A stretch of 53,660 nt of DNA from Dissophora ornata. Its lineage: Eukaryota > Mortierellomycota > Mortierellomycetes > Mortierellales > Mortierellaceae. Both the position numbers and the translations under genes were made by a program. Under the pieces are notes generated by a model. The model worked only from the letters and a program-made list of their open reading frames with translations, was not told where the DNA came from and made no database searches. Location: the NCBI GenBank assembly GCA_025201705.1, contig MU616643.1, forward strand, positions 15,933-69,592. Direction: 5' to 3'. Below are positions 21,760 through 33,201 of this stretch, one piece after another; positions within the stretch are counted from its first letter, which is position 1, and every line of letters begins with the position of its first letter.

Positions 21760-22517
21760 GATGACTTCTGCTTGCTTAGTTTGTCTGTCAGTTGCGAGTT
21801 TGTACTACTTTGTTTGACAGTTGTGGGGGATGAGCGGGAGAGATATTTAGGTAAGACAGAGTGCTGACCGTTGAGAGGGATGGGCAAGGGAGTTTGAAAA
21901 GGAAGAAATGAAGACGCAGAAACAGGTAAAAAGAGGCGACTACGAAAGGTATTTATGATGAAGATCTCTCGGCAAAACTGAAAACATGGTTCATCAACGA
22001 AGCAACCATACATGTATCGATTGAAAGAATCCATTTTGTCGTTCTAGAAGGCCTGAGCTTAACGTATTCGAGCTTTTGAACAAGCGGTCGGCATTTTAGC
22101 CGGATCGCGTCGAGCGGGAAATAGTGACATGGGATGGATGTGATGGGTGGAATAGAATGCTGAAATCACTCAAGCCGAGGCGAACCACGCTAGTTTGCAG
22201 CCCCAGGAAGTCCTGGAAAATGTTTAATGACCGTTGTTACTAATAAGGTTTTTACCGATGCAGATCTGATTGAATGGTACAGAGAAAGGGTCTAGAGGTC
22301 GCAGGTGTTCTACAAATAGACTTTTGGTGACATGCACGACTTCTGCATGCCATGGTCTCAAAGGGTACACAAGATGCTGGAAGTTCTGCACGGGAGAAGC
22401 GGGAAAAGAACCTACTTCGCCCTTTCTTTACACCTCTCGCATTTTACTTTCCAACCAGACATCTTCTCTTCCTTCGTCATTTCCTTTTACACATCTCAAA
22501 ACGAACACACAGAAGCC
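21760..22517. promoter_or_regulatory. Divergent intergenic region between P450 copy 2 and LRR copy E
   Basis: Same module order as 15585-16398, with small deletions. Minus-strand TATA-like CATAAATACC at 21948-21957 serves P450 copy 2. The LRR leader with ATTTTACTTTCCAACCAGAC lies at about 22440-22517. No gene seen. Confidence 0.55.
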
Positions 22518-25500
22518 ATGACAGTTGACGGCACAGAAGAGCGGCCCGTGCAGGCGTTCCGAATCAACGCGCCGCAAGGGTCCATACCGGCCTCGAACAC
22601 CGTCTCCATCAATACTCGCATTGATCCAGAGACAGGGCAGCGCATCGTACTATGGAGTGACATCCAGGAGGTCTTCAAAGGCGCTCAGGGCCTCAGGAAT
22701 GGCGAGTGTGCGGTCTCATTCGAGACAGGAAATGACTTCAAGAAGTAGGTTCACAGCTGTTCCCGATTCTCAAGATGCACCAGAGTCTTTATATGAATTC
22801 AAACAAAAGATAATTGACCTCTCGTGCTATGATAAATGTTAGACTTGATCCGCCGAGAATCGGCCATCATCCTGGCGTCATTCTCGAAGTTGTCGTGGAG
22901 AGTCCAGGCCATGGCAAGCAGGCCATTCCTGATAACTTTATCCCGTCTTCGCCTTCCTTCCCACACACTCTAACGTCGAGCACTGCAACGCCACTCAACA
23001 TCAAAACAAGCGCCCAAAAATCGAACGAGTTGGTCACAAATCTCACAGCGAACATTGCAGGAGTCCATACGATAACGCAACAAGAAACTGATCTGTCTAC
23101 TAAAAACACACACCAGAGCCTGAGTGTTTATTCTGGAAACCTGAATCCTGAGGCAGGAGAATCTTTACAGGTGTACAACCAGTTGCATAGTTCCCATTTG
23201 GAGACCATCATTTCAGGTCAAGAAACTCAAGCGGCAATCATAGAGGTGCATTTCCAGCGACTGCAGGAGGAGATGGACAAGAATAGAGATTTGCAGCAGA
23301 AGATGTATGAATTACAACAATCGACGAAGAAAGAACTACTGGAGAAACACAATGAGATGCTGAAGAAGGAGCAACAGATACTCGATATGCAGAAACAGAC
23401 ACTGGATCGACTTTCCATGATTCAAAGTCGAGTTCAGGCATTGCTTATCCAGACCTATGAACTACACGAGTACCCGATTCCACGTTTGTTCATCGTCCTG
23501 CCAAAGGCGATGAGATTCCGAGACAGATTGGGGAAACCGTTCTCTGATCAATTTCGCCTCTACTTCCTGTGTGAATGCGGAGCACACACCGTTCCCGAGC
23601 ATAGCAAGAGTCGGCACGAAATACATTTGGCCAAGCATGGTGGCTACGATATTGACAAACCAACCGAGTTCTTTCAAAAGTACGGACCGTATGTCCTGGC
23701 AATGATGCATATGATCAAATACGGAATTGTTGTCGCGGGGATCGCTGTGCCACCTTTGGCGCACTTCAAGCTTTTCGAAGGCATTGAAGCTGCAGAGAAA
23801 ACACTGGATATTGCCAAACGAGATATCACACCGCTTGTAGATGAGACTATCACGTACATCACGGGCCAGAGCAGCAAGGCTGTTGTTGACTCTGATTTAT
23901 CAATGACCGTCACCGAACTTGACAGATTGGAGACCCTAGAAGGAGCCGATCTCCGGCAGCTACAATCATTCCTCACGATCAAAGACGGGAGCCGCGTGTT
24001 AGGAAACCTGTACCGGATTGTTACCTTGGAAGGACATGTGAAGTGGGTATGCATCGATCGTTATCGCAAGAACTATCGAGAGACGGCAGTACAGCAACTG
24101 AGGGACATTGTAGATGCCAACGATGGGACATTTCATGAGGAGATGGGCAGTATTGAAGTAGGGATCTCGTCAAGGATTCAGGCAAAAGAATTCTACGGTG
24201 CGCTTGTCAAGGCGCACGGTATTCGGGTGCTGGATATTGAGCTACGATGGGACGTGACGCTGGACGACCTACGTAAGTTCTCAGAGGCTATCACCATGGC
24301 CAACATACTAGGTCTAACCGTGAATGGAAGATGTTTCGAAGGGCCTACGTTCGACGTCATCAACCGTGGCCGTCGATATGACCCTCTCATTCAGCTGATG
24401 TCCAATGGACGACTGAAGACGCTGCGGTTCAAAGAATCTCCTCGATTTCTCTCGCATGTGTCAACCTCATTTACCATGAAGGCATCTCAACTCCAGGTGC
24501 TCGAGATCGAAATCAGGATGGACGACAAGGAGGTCGATGTCAAACGTGTCATGCCGAAAATTCTCGAAGGCTGTCATTCTTTGATTCATTTGACGCTGCA
24601 TGTCAATGACATGTGGCTTTCACTTTCGCTTGATCTCGCTATCAAAAAACTTGTCAAGATGAAGAGATTGGAGACACTGACTGTCATGGGGACTCCAAAT
24701 GAGGAGGGGGAAGTGGCGGTAATGAGAGCTTCCGAAGGTATAATCAAAACAGTTGAAGCTAGATATCCTTCCTTGAAGCAAACCAAGAAATGGGACCAGG
24801 AGTTTATTGGCCAAGGTCTTTTGACGAAGGTTGCCGCGGGAATTAATTACGAGGAGGAGGCTCTCTTACCGGAATTTCTTTTGCAAAATCCTCTGATATC
24901 TCATTTTCAGGTCGAATGCGTTGACGCGAGTGTTCCCGCAGTGATCGAAACCGTTACTTCAGCACGAATCGCGAGACTGAACAACGGAGACGAATCGGCA
25001 TTACAGAAGCTGGAGGTGGTGGCAAAGGGTCACGAGGCAGAATTTCTCAATGTGATCAAGTCGACAGTCGAATTTCAGGAAAAGAACAAGACGCCCATTA
25101 TCTCCATCAACGTCAAAAAATCTGGCGGGGAATATTATCATGGATCCGACTATTTAAACGTGATTTTCTCTCAATATGGCTCTTCATTGGAGGAACTGTG
25201 GGTGGAAGGGACCAGCGACGAGCATGCACAGTTTTTAGATAATGCTACAAAAGAGAATGGCTCAAAGCTCGTATCATTTGAGTTGGATCTCACCCTACTT
25301 ACAAGGGTTGGTTTGGAGTCAATGGACAGAGTAATTGAGCGGTCGCACAGTCTACGAGAATTCGGATTGCATCTTGATGTGAGTGATGGGAGCCAGCTGG
25401 AGAAGGCAAAGCATATATTCGACAGATACAGCGACAGACTCACAGGGCTATATCTGACTGGGAATTCTGACGAGGATTGGATTCCAAAGATCAAAGAGCT

Positions 25501-25543
25501 ATGCCCAACGCGACACCGTCTACCAAAGCTTTCTGATTTTTGA
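22518..25543 (+). CDS. LRR copy E, truncated by one nonsense codon
   Basis: Exons 22518-22744 and 22843-25543, 975 aa as read. Header (VQAFRINAPQGSIPASNTVS, DPETGQRIVLWSDIQEVFKG), coiled coil, conserved core (PRLFIVLPKAMRFRDRLGKP, FRLYFLCECGAHTV, YGIVVAGIAVPPLAHF) and LRR region are all open. At 25541-25543, CGA of the paralogues (DFRLDY) is TGA. The frame then continues without any other break to a stop at 26000-26002 (LDYRSNIPWPSLAWICTM..., ...LLKTNVG, ...LHQKQK). One C-to-T change therefore removes about 150 residues, the last LRR block. The original C-terminus also differs from the VEIECC ending of copies C and D. It could be a very young pseudogene, a shorter functional form, or a readthrough case. 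Confidence 0.7.
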
Positions 25544-26002
25544 CTAGATTACCGGTCGAACATACCCTGGCCTAGTCTCGCTTGGATATGTACCATGATT
25601 TCACCTCCACCCCAAAGATCCGATCCCTTGTTGTCTCCGGAGCTATCGTTGCAAGATGGCTCATCCATCCCTCCGCACGAATCGGCGCCTGTTGAAACGA
25701 GGACGTGGAAATCGCTCACACGTATTCAGTTACAGGGACTTTGTTTAAAGCCGGATGGCTGGAGGAAGGTGGTCGAGGCGATTGATTTTTCGGCACTGGA
25801 ATCCCTCTCTTTCAGTCACTCGAATTTTGGTCTGGACGACCTCAAGATGTTGGTTGACCGCATTTCTGACTATGGTGATCTTTGGGTGCCACTGGTGACG
25901 CTGAATCTTTTGAAAACCAATGTTGGACGGCGTAATAGCGATCAATTGGAAAGCCTAAAGGAGATGCTGCCATTGGAGATTTTGCATCAGAAACAAAAAT
26001 AA
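25544..26002 (+). pseudogene. Downstream part of LRR copy E after the nonsense codon
   Basis: Open reading frame in the same phase as 22843-25543, encoding the normal C-terminal LRR block (SLTRIQLQGLCLKPDGWRKV, EAIDFSALESLSFSHSNFGL). No further lesion, which argues that the stop at 25541 is recent. Confidence 0.75.
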
Positions 26003-26099
26003 ACCCCTTCCCATCCGGCGCTTTTCAGCTATGAGCATGCATAGTGCGTCTTCCCTCCCTATTTTGCACACTTTAACGACCCACTCAGGCCCACAATGG

Positions 26100-26222
26100 C
26101 TAGAGAACCAGACCAACGACCTCAAACTGTGCAGGAATATATTTACAAAGTGGAAAAAGATTCCTTCCGGGCTTGTGTCGACAGAATCGTTGATCAGCCG
26201 TATTCACATCGAGGGGATGTGA
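26100..26222 (+). pseudogene. PTH 3'-end fragment 3
   Basis: Encodes NQTNDLKLCRNIFTKWKKIP, then SGLVSTESLISRIHIEGM and a TGA. It keeps the original frame and the EGM ending of the complete gene, unlike fragments 1 and 2, so it represents a different branch of the duplication. Confidence 0.8.
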
Positions 26223-26369
26223 AGTTGTTGCTAAACGACCCAAATATATGTTCAGATGGAATAAAAACGCGGTTCTTCCTTTGTAACGTTTTTCCCCTAA
26301 TGTTATGTTTTTATTCCCAAGAGTCAATGTGCAAGTGTGCATACGATGTACGCTCCATGTACCAGTATG

Positions 26370-26505
26370 TAGATCCACGGTATGGATTTATCACTACCTT
26401 CAAGATAAGACGTGCAGCTGAAGCAACGCCGATGCCGATGGGGAGGGCGATCTTGAAGCCTCGATATCGATAGGATTCGATGAGTTGGAATCAAGACTGA
26501 TCATG
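26370..26505 (-). pseudogene. P450 remnant 2 (3' end joined to exon 1)
   Basis: The P450 3' flank (GGTATGGATTTATCACTACC) joins directly to exon-1 sequence; the minus strand from about 26505 reads MISLDSNSSNPIDIE, compared with MISLISNTSNPVPIE. The deletion is the same as in remnant 1. Confidence 0.75.
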
Positions 26506-27068
26506 GTGGCTACTGCGTGCTTTGTTTGTATTTGTAGTGGCTTTCTGAGAGGGATGGTCAAGGGAGCCCGAAAAGGAAGTAATGCAGATGTAGAAACAGG
26601 TAAAGGTGAAGTCGTGGCAACCACATCGACTGAGAGAATCCATTTTGTCGTTCCAGAAGACAATAGCTTTACGTATTCAAGTTTCTGAACAGAGGGTCGG
26701 CATTTTGGTGGGCTCGCGTCGAGCTGGAAATCGTGACATGGGATGGATGTGATGGAAATGAAAATTGAAATGGAGAAGCAAGGCGAACTACGCGAAGTCG
26801 CAGTTCCAAAGACCTAGGAAGATGGGGTATTTTGATAACTTGGCACCACCTGTTCCTCTAATGCTCATGGGGGTCTCTACTGATGCATGACCTTCTACAA
26901 GTAGACTTTTAATGACTTGTGCACGCCATGATTCCTGGAATTTCCGCACGGGAGTAGCGGGAAATGGACTCATTGGTCCAACAACGACACTCGCACATTG
27001 TTTTCTCACAGATCCTCCCTTGCTTCGTCATTTCATTTTACACATCTCAAAACGAACACGCAGAAACC
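26506..27068. other. LRR-type upstream module, copy F
   Basis: P450 5'-flank followed by the LRR upstream blocks (CTCGCGTCGAGCTGGAAATC, GTGACATGGGATGGATG, CCTAGGAAGATGGGGTATTT) and a shortened leader (26995-27068). The ATTTTACTTTCC core is lost here by deletion. No gene. Confidence 0.5.
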
Positions 27069-27415
27069 ATGACAGTTGTCGACACAGACCAGCAGCCCGT
27101 GCAGGCGTTCCTAATCAACGCGCTGCCAGGCACCATACCAGCCTCAGACAGGGCGGCGCATCGTACTACGGAGCGATATCCAGGAGGTCTTCAAAGACGC
27201 TCAGGGCCGCACAGTCGTTCCCAATTCTCAAGATGCACTTGGATCTGTATCTGAGGTCTGATGAAAGACAATTGACCTCTCGCGCTATGATAAATGTTAG
27301 ACTCAATCCGCGTTGGATGGGCATTCTCCGCCTTCGCCTCCTTTCACACACGCACCCGTATCAAGCCATTCAACATCAAAACTAGCGCCCAAAAATCAAA
27401 CGAGTTGACTACAGG
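27069..27415 (+). pseudogene. LRR copy F: header fragment only
   Basis: The header start (VQAFLINALPGTIPASD) carries deletions in the same two places as copy D: loss just before GGCGGCGCATCGTACTA, and loss of the exon-1 end with direct passage into GCACAGTCGTTCCCAATTCTCAAG. A short second-exon piece follows (to CAAAAATCAAACGAGTTGAC). Homology stops near 27415, where unrelated sequence begins. Confidence 0.75.
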
Positions 27416-27859
27416 ATTGAGCGTTGGAAGGGGTGGGCGGACTGGGTTGAGGGGTATTGTGAAACTTGTGTGTATTCTAGACAATGAAGAGCATATGGTC
27501 TTGCGTCCCCTCTTCTTGGCATGTGTGGCAAAGTGGTGTAAGGAAGATCGTTAGAACAATCTTGTGTAGTTGTTGTGCGCAGCTCAGTTTGTTGTCATGG
27601 TAGCGCTGAAGTACTGAATGTTCTTGGATCGGAAATGAGGGGATGAACGCAGGTATTAGAAGCCATTATGCGAGGAAACTTTTCCCACAGACTGATCCTT
27701 TTACGCTGTCCACCTAAAGCAATGCGACCATCAATGCAAGCCCTGGTAGGAATGCATGTTGCCGAATGCGATTGGAAGAAATCGAAATTACATTGGTTTT
27801 CTCATCTACCTTCGTTCCATCATTCAATCCACGAACGTTTTAACAGCGTCTCTGGACGC
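27416..27859. other. Unassigned sequence upstream of the FAH remnant
   Basis: Not part of the LRR/PTH/P450 cassette. No convincing coding sequence. It probably is the flank of the FAH-domain gene brought in with it, since the break at 27415 is abrupt. Confidence 0.3.
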
Positions 27860-28425
27860 GTCTCATCAGGTAACGGGAGCAGTCTAGTTGTCTCTTCCTA
27901 TCCATTCCTCTTTCAACCGCGTCCTCAAAGTCGTGCCTCTTTTGTTCCACCCAGTTTCCTCGGCAAGAACAGGGAGGTGTACACCAGAGAACCTCAAGGC
28001 CATCTCACTTGGCCAAAGGTTACCTCCAATCTCAAGCTCTCTGCTGGCGATCAATATGCCCTCACCGCCAAAGTCATCAAGGGCAACATCTTTTCTTCCC
28101 AATCCGTCGCCACTCTGACGGATACTATTGTCCCTGTTGCCAAGCTGCTTTCACCCTTAACCCACGTCTCCATTTTCCGATGCATTGGACTCAACTATGC
28201 AAAACACGCTGAGGAGACAAACATGCCGACCCCGAAATAACCAACTTTATTCATAAAACCCTCGTCGGCTCTTCAGGGTCCATTCAAGTCGGTGGTGCTC
28301 CCAAAGATTGTAGAGAATAACCAAGCGGATTTTGAGAATAACCAAGCGGATTTTGAGAGCGAGTCAGCAGTGGTGATTGGAAAGGCATGCAAGAGCGTCA
28401 AGGAAGAGGAGGCCTTGGACTAAAA
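27860..28425 (+). pseudogene. FAH-domain hydrolase (FAHD-like) pseudogene
   Basis: Frame 27930-28240 encodes NREVYTREPQ, then ALTAKVIKGNIFSSQSVATL, DTIVPVAKLLSPLTHVSIFR and CIGLNYAKHAEETNMPTPK. This is the N-terminal part plus the active-site entry (C-x-G-L-N-Y-x-x-H) of fumarylacetoacetate-hydrolase-domain proteins such as FAHD1/2. A stop replaces the expected Tyr after MPTPK. The frame continues with PTLFIKPSSALQGPFKSVVL, a tandem ENNQADF duplication (about 28315-28358), and SAVVIGKACKSVKEEEALD, then another stop. The acidic metal-ligand region that should follow is absent because sequence of a different family begins. The 5' end is also frame-shifted. Confidence 0.75.
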
Positions 28426-28843
28426 GGAGAAGGCTTTGAAAGAGATCTATAACATCAACGCAGGCGAGCCTCCCAAGAAGCCATTTACTTGGGCTTTCCG
28501 CAACAAAGAAGTATTATGAGTTCAAGGACTTGACTCCTCAGTCGTACTTCAAAGAGTACACGTTGACTACCCTGTCGTCTAAAACGCATTTTCGTTGTAT
28601 TACGGCGCGTGTGTTTTCGAAAAAAAAAATAGATTGCCGAGACTGGCTCGATCATCAACGTTCCCCGCAACAAGACAATGGATCTGTACATCGTCCAGAA
28701 CTTGGACAGCATCTCTGGCGGTCGCCCTATCCGCTACGTGAATTCTCCCATTGAAGATCTCAAATCGCTTGCTATCCAGAAGCTGAAATCTGGCAAGCCT
28801 GAAAGTGGCATAAAATTCTTCAATAAGACTGGGAGTTTTTAGG
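28426..28843 (+). pseudogene. Bleomycin hydrolase/PepC-type peptidase fragment
   Basis: Directly after the FAH remnant, the translation reads KEKALKEIYNINAGEPPKKP FTW, then (after a small frameshift at about 28517) YYEFKDLTPQSYFKEYTL. After an AT-rich intron-like stretch ending in TAG at about 28631, it reads VPRNKTMDLYIVQNLDSISG GRPIRYVNSPIEDLKSLAIQ. These match the middle of C1-type bleomycin hydrolases/aminopeptidase C (LGEPP, LTPxxFY, NxxYTVEYLxNxVGGRP blocks). The catalytic Cys (upstream), His and Asn (downstream) are all absent, so the piece is inactive. The motif comparison is from memory. Confidence 0.6.
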
Positions 28844-29293
28844 GAACAGCACGGCGACGTGACATGGGATGGATGCCATAGAAATGAAATAAATCTGTGG
28901 GACAGATTGCTGAAATCACTCGAGCTGTTGAGAAGCGAGGCGAACCACGCGAAGTCGCAGTCCCAGAAAGTACTAGGAAGATGGGATGTTTTGATTACTT
29001 GGCACCTATTCTTTTATTGCTCATGGCTATTAATAGGGGTCTATACTTTTGCGGGTCTGATTGGATGGCGCAGGGGTCAGAAGGAAGTGTGTAGATGGGC
29101 ATGCCGTGGTCCTCAAAACGGAGTCAAAAGGTTTCACAAGATGCTGGAAGTTCCGCATGGGAGAAATGGGAGAAGCGGGAAAAGGACCTACTTTGCCCTT
29201 TCTTTACACCTCTCGCATTTTACTTTCCAACCAGACATCTTCTCTTCCTTCGTCATTTCCTTTTACACATCTCAAAACGAACGCACAGAAGCC
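28844..29293. promoter_or_regulatory. LRR-type upstream module and leader, copy G
   Basis: Cassette homology resumes at about 28855 (GACATGGGATGGATG) after the FAH/peptidase insert and continues through CACTCGAGC.GTTGAGAAGCG, ATTAATAGGGGTCTATACT and the ATTTTACTTTCCAACCAGAC leader (29213-29293). The P450 5'-flank that normally precedes it is missing. Confidence 0.55.
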
Positions 29294-32200
29294 ATGACAG
29301 TTGACGGCACAAACGAGCGGCCCGTGCAGGCGTTCCGAATCAAAGCGCCGCCAGGCTCCATACCAGCCTCGGACACCGTCTCCATCAATACTCGCATTGA
29401 TCCAGAGACAGAGCAGCGCATCGTGCTATGGAGTGACATCCAAGAGGTCTTCAAAGGCGCTCAGGGCCTCTGGAATGGTGGGTGTGCGGTCTCATTCGAG
29501 ATAGGAAATGACCTCAAGAAGTAGGTTCACAGCTGTTCCCGATTCTCAAGATGCACCAGAGTCTTTATATGAGTTCTAACAAAAGATAATTGACCTCTCG
29601 TGCTATGATAAATGTTAGACTTGATCCGCTGAGAATCAGCCATCACCCTGGCGTCATTCTCGAAGTTGTCGTGGAGAGTCCAGGCCACGACAAGCAATCC
29701 ATTCCTGATAACCTTATCCCGTCTTTGCCTCCCTTCCCACACGCTCTAACGTCGAACACTGCAACATCACTCAACATCAAAACAAGCGCCCAAAAATCGA
29801 ACGAGTTGGTCACAAATCTTTCAGCAGACATTGCAGGGGTCCATGCGATAACGCAACAAGCAGCTAGTCTGTCTTTCGCCAGTACTGAAAACACACACCA
29901 GAGCCTGAGTGTTTATTCTGGAAACTTGAATCCTGAGGCACGAGAATCTTTACAGGCGTATAACCAGTTGCATGGTTCCTATTTCAAGGCCATCATTTCA
30001 GGTCAAGAGACTCAAGCGACAATCATTATGCGCTCCACAGAGCAGCATTTCCGCCAACTGCAGGAGGAGATGGACAAGAACAGAGGTTTGCTGCAGCAGA
30101 TCCATGAATTACAAGAATCGACGAGACTAGAAGTGCTGACAAAACACAATGAGATGCTGCAGCAGCAAGAAGCGATGCGACAGGAATTGTTGAAGAAGGA
30201 GCAACAGATTCTCGATATTCAAAAACAGACGCTGGATCGACTTTCCATCATTCAAAGTCGAGTTCAGGCATTGCTTATCCAGACCTATGAACTACACGAG
30301 TACCCGATTCCACGTTTGTTCATCGTCCTGCCAAAGGCGATGAGATTCCGAGACAGGTTGGAGAATCCGTTCTCTGATCAATTTCGCCTCTATTTCTTGT
30401 GTGAATGCGGAGAGCACACCATGTCCAAAGACAGCAGGGGTCATCACGAGATCCATTTGGCCAAGCATAAAGGTTACGATATCAACAGACCAACAGAGTT
30501 CTTTCAAAAGTACGGACCGTATGTCCTGGCAATGATGCAGATGATCCAATACGGAGTCGTTGTCGCGGGGATCGTTGTGCCACCCTTGGCGCACTTCAAG
30601 CTTGTCGAAAGCATTGAGGGTGCAAAGAAAGTATTGGATGTTGCCAAACAAAATATCACGCCGCTTATAGATGAGACTATCACCTACATCAAGAGCCAGA
30701 GCAACAAGCCCGATGTTGACTTCGAGTCATCAACGACCGCAACCGAACTTGACAGACTGGAGGTCTTAGAGGGAGCCGATTTGCGGCAGCTAGAGTCATT
30801 CCTCAAGATCAAAGACGGGGGCCGCGTGTTAGGAAACCTGTACCGGATTGTCACCTTGGGAGGACACGTGAAGTGGGTATGCATCGACCACTATCGCGAG
30901 AACTATCGAGAGGCAGCAGTGCAGCGACTGAGGGAGGTTGTAGATGCCAACAGTGGGACATTTCTTGAGGAAATGGGTAGTATTGAAATAGGGATCTCGT
31001 CAAGGATTCAGGCAAAGGAATTCTACGAAGCGCTTGTCGAGGCGCGCGGTATTCGGGTGCTGGATATTGAGCTACGATGGGATGTGACGCTGGACGACCT
31101 ACGAAAGTTCTCGAACGTTATCACGATGGCCAACATACTCGGTCTAACCGTGGATGGAAAATATTTTGAAGGACCAACGTTCGACGTCATCAACCGTGGC
31201 CGTCGATATGACCCTCTCATTCAGCTGATGTTCAATGGACGACTTAAGACGCTGCGTTTCAAAGAATCTCCTCGATTTCTCTCGCATGTGTCAACCTCAT
31301 TTATCATGAAGGCATCTCAACTCCAGGTGCTCGAGATTGAAATCAGGATGGACGACAAGGAGGCCGATGTCAGACGTGTCATGCCAAGAATTCTCGACGG
31401 CTGTCATTCTCTGATTCATTTGACGCTGCATGTCAATGACATGTGGCTTTCACTTTCACTTGATCTCGCTATCAAAAAACTTGGCAAGATGAAGAGATTG
31501 GAGACACTGACTGTCATGGGGACTCCAAATGAGGAGGGGGAAGTGGCGGTGATGAGAGCTTCCGAAGGTAGAATCGAAACGGTTGAAGCTAGATATCCTT
31601 CCTTGAAGCAAATCAAGAAATGGGGTCAGGAGTTTATTGGCAAAGGTCTTTTGACGAAGGTTGCCGTGGGAATTAATTACGGGGAGGAGGCTCTCTTACC
31701 GGATTTTCTTCGGCGAAATCCTCTGATATCTCATTTTCAGATCGAATGCGTTGACGCGAGTGTCCCTGCAGTGATCGAAACCGTTACTTCAGCACAAATC
31801 GCGGTACTGGAGAACGGAAATGAATCTGCATTACAGAAGCTGGAGGTAGTGGCGATGGATAGCTGGTTAAAAATTCCATATATCACGTCCACGGTCGAAT
31901 TTCAGGGAAAGGACAAGACGCCTATTATGTCCATCAACATCGAAAAGTTTGGCGGGAAATACTATCGTGGATCCGACCATTTAAATATGATTTTTTCTCG
32001 ATATGGCTCTTCATTGGAGAAACTGAAGGTGGAAAGGACCAGCGACAGGCATGTCCAGTTGTTAGATAACGCTACAAAAGAGAATGGCTCAAGGCTTATA
32101 TTACTGGAACTGGATCTCACCCTACTTACAAGAGTTGGTTTAAAGTCAATGGATAGAGTAATTGAGCGGTCGCACAGTCTGCGTAAGCTCGGATTGCATC

Positions 32201-32838
32201 TTGATGTGGATGATAGGAGCCAGCTGGAGAAGGCAGAGCATTTGTTTGACAGACACTGTAACAGACTCACGGCACTATATCTGACTGGGAACTCTGACGA
32301 AGATTGGATTCCAAAGATCAAACAGCTATGCCCAATGCGACACCGACTACCAGAGCTCTCTGATTTTCGACTAGATTACCGGCCGAACATACCCTCGCCT
32401 AGTCTCGCTTGGATATGTACCATGATTTCACCTCCACCCCAAAGATCCGATCCCATGTTGTCTCCGCAGCTATCAATGCAAGATGGCTCATCCATCCCTC
32501 CGCACGAATCGGCGCCTGTTGGAACGAGGACGTGGAAATCGCTCGCACGTATTCAACTAATGGGCCTTTTTTTGCAGCCGGATAACTGGAGGAGGGTGAT
32601 CGAGGCTATTGATTTTTCGGCACTGGAATTTCTCTCTTTCAATGACTCGAATTTTGGTCTGGATGAACTCAAGATGTTGGTTGACCGCATTTCTGACATC
32701 AGCGATTTCAAGGTGCCTCTAGTGACGCTTGGTCTTCTCTCAACCCCTGTTTGGCAAAATAGAGGGAACGATGATGTTTGCGAGCAATGGAAAAGGCTAA
32801 AGATGATGATACCATTAGTGCATACTGAGCTCGATTAG
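29294..32838 (+). CDS. LRR protein copy G (intact)
   Basis: Exons 29294-29520 (227 nt) and 29619-32838, 1148 aa. Closest to copy E through most of the length. Header (VQAFRIKAPPGSIPASDTVS, IDPETEQRIVLWSDI; here GQ is EQ), LDPLRISHHPGVILEVVVES, coiled coil about 215-285 (ELQESTRLEVLTKHNEMLQQ), conserved core (PRLFIVLPKAMRFRDRLENP, FRLYFLCECGEHTM, EFFQKYGPYVLAMM, YGVVVAGIVVPPLAHF), and RNI-like LRRs to the end. The final unit is DFKVPLVTLGLLSTPVWQNR with a unique end HTELD. No lesion. Its downstream neighbours are a shortened PTH tail and the intact P450 copy 3, making this the second complete cassette. Function unknown. Confidence 0.78.
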
Positions 32839-32938
32839 CGACAAAAATAAACCCCCTCCCATCAGGCTTTTCAGGCATGATGAGCATGCATAGCGCGTCT
32901 TCCCTCCCTATTTGCCGTCTTTGACGACTCACCAAGAC

Positions 32939-33029
32939 CCAGAACCAGACCAACGACCTTAAAAATCCCTTCGGGGCTGGTGCCGACAGAATCGCTGATC
33001 AGCCCTATTCACATTGAGGACATGTGAAA
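32939..33029 (+). pseudogene. PTH 3'-end fragment 4
   Basis: Shortest tail copy. After AACCAGACCAACGACCTT, about 30 bases encoding LCRKKFTKSKK are deleted, then the end (IPSGLVPTESLISPIHIEDM type, frame disturbed) follows to a TGA. Confidence 0.7.
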
Positions 33030-33201
33030 TTGCTGCTAAACGAACTAAACATTTGTTCCGATGAAATAAAAACGCGGTCCTTCCTGACATTACTTTTTTT
33101 TCCCCTAATGCTATGTATTTATTCCCAAGAGTCCATGTGCAAGCGTGCATACTATGTACGCTCCATGTGCTAGCATGTAGATCCATGATATGGGTTTATC
33201 A

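Larger units (their letters stand above)
16399..22517. repeat. Cassette unit 2 (LRR D pseudogene, PTH tail 2, P450 2)
   Basis: About 6.1 kb. The LRR gene has decayed while the P450 stays intact. Confidence 0.8.
22518..27068. repeat. Cassette unit 3 (LRR E, PTH tail 3, P450 remnant 2)
   Basis: About 4.55 kb. The P450 is lost and the LRR gene is nearly intact. Confidence 0.8.
27069..29293. repeat. Cassette unit 4 (LRR F fragment with FAH/peptidase insert)
   Basis: Cassette homology at both edges (27069-27415 and 28855-29293), with foreign FAH/bleomycin-hydrolase pseudogene sequence between. Confidence 0.65.
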
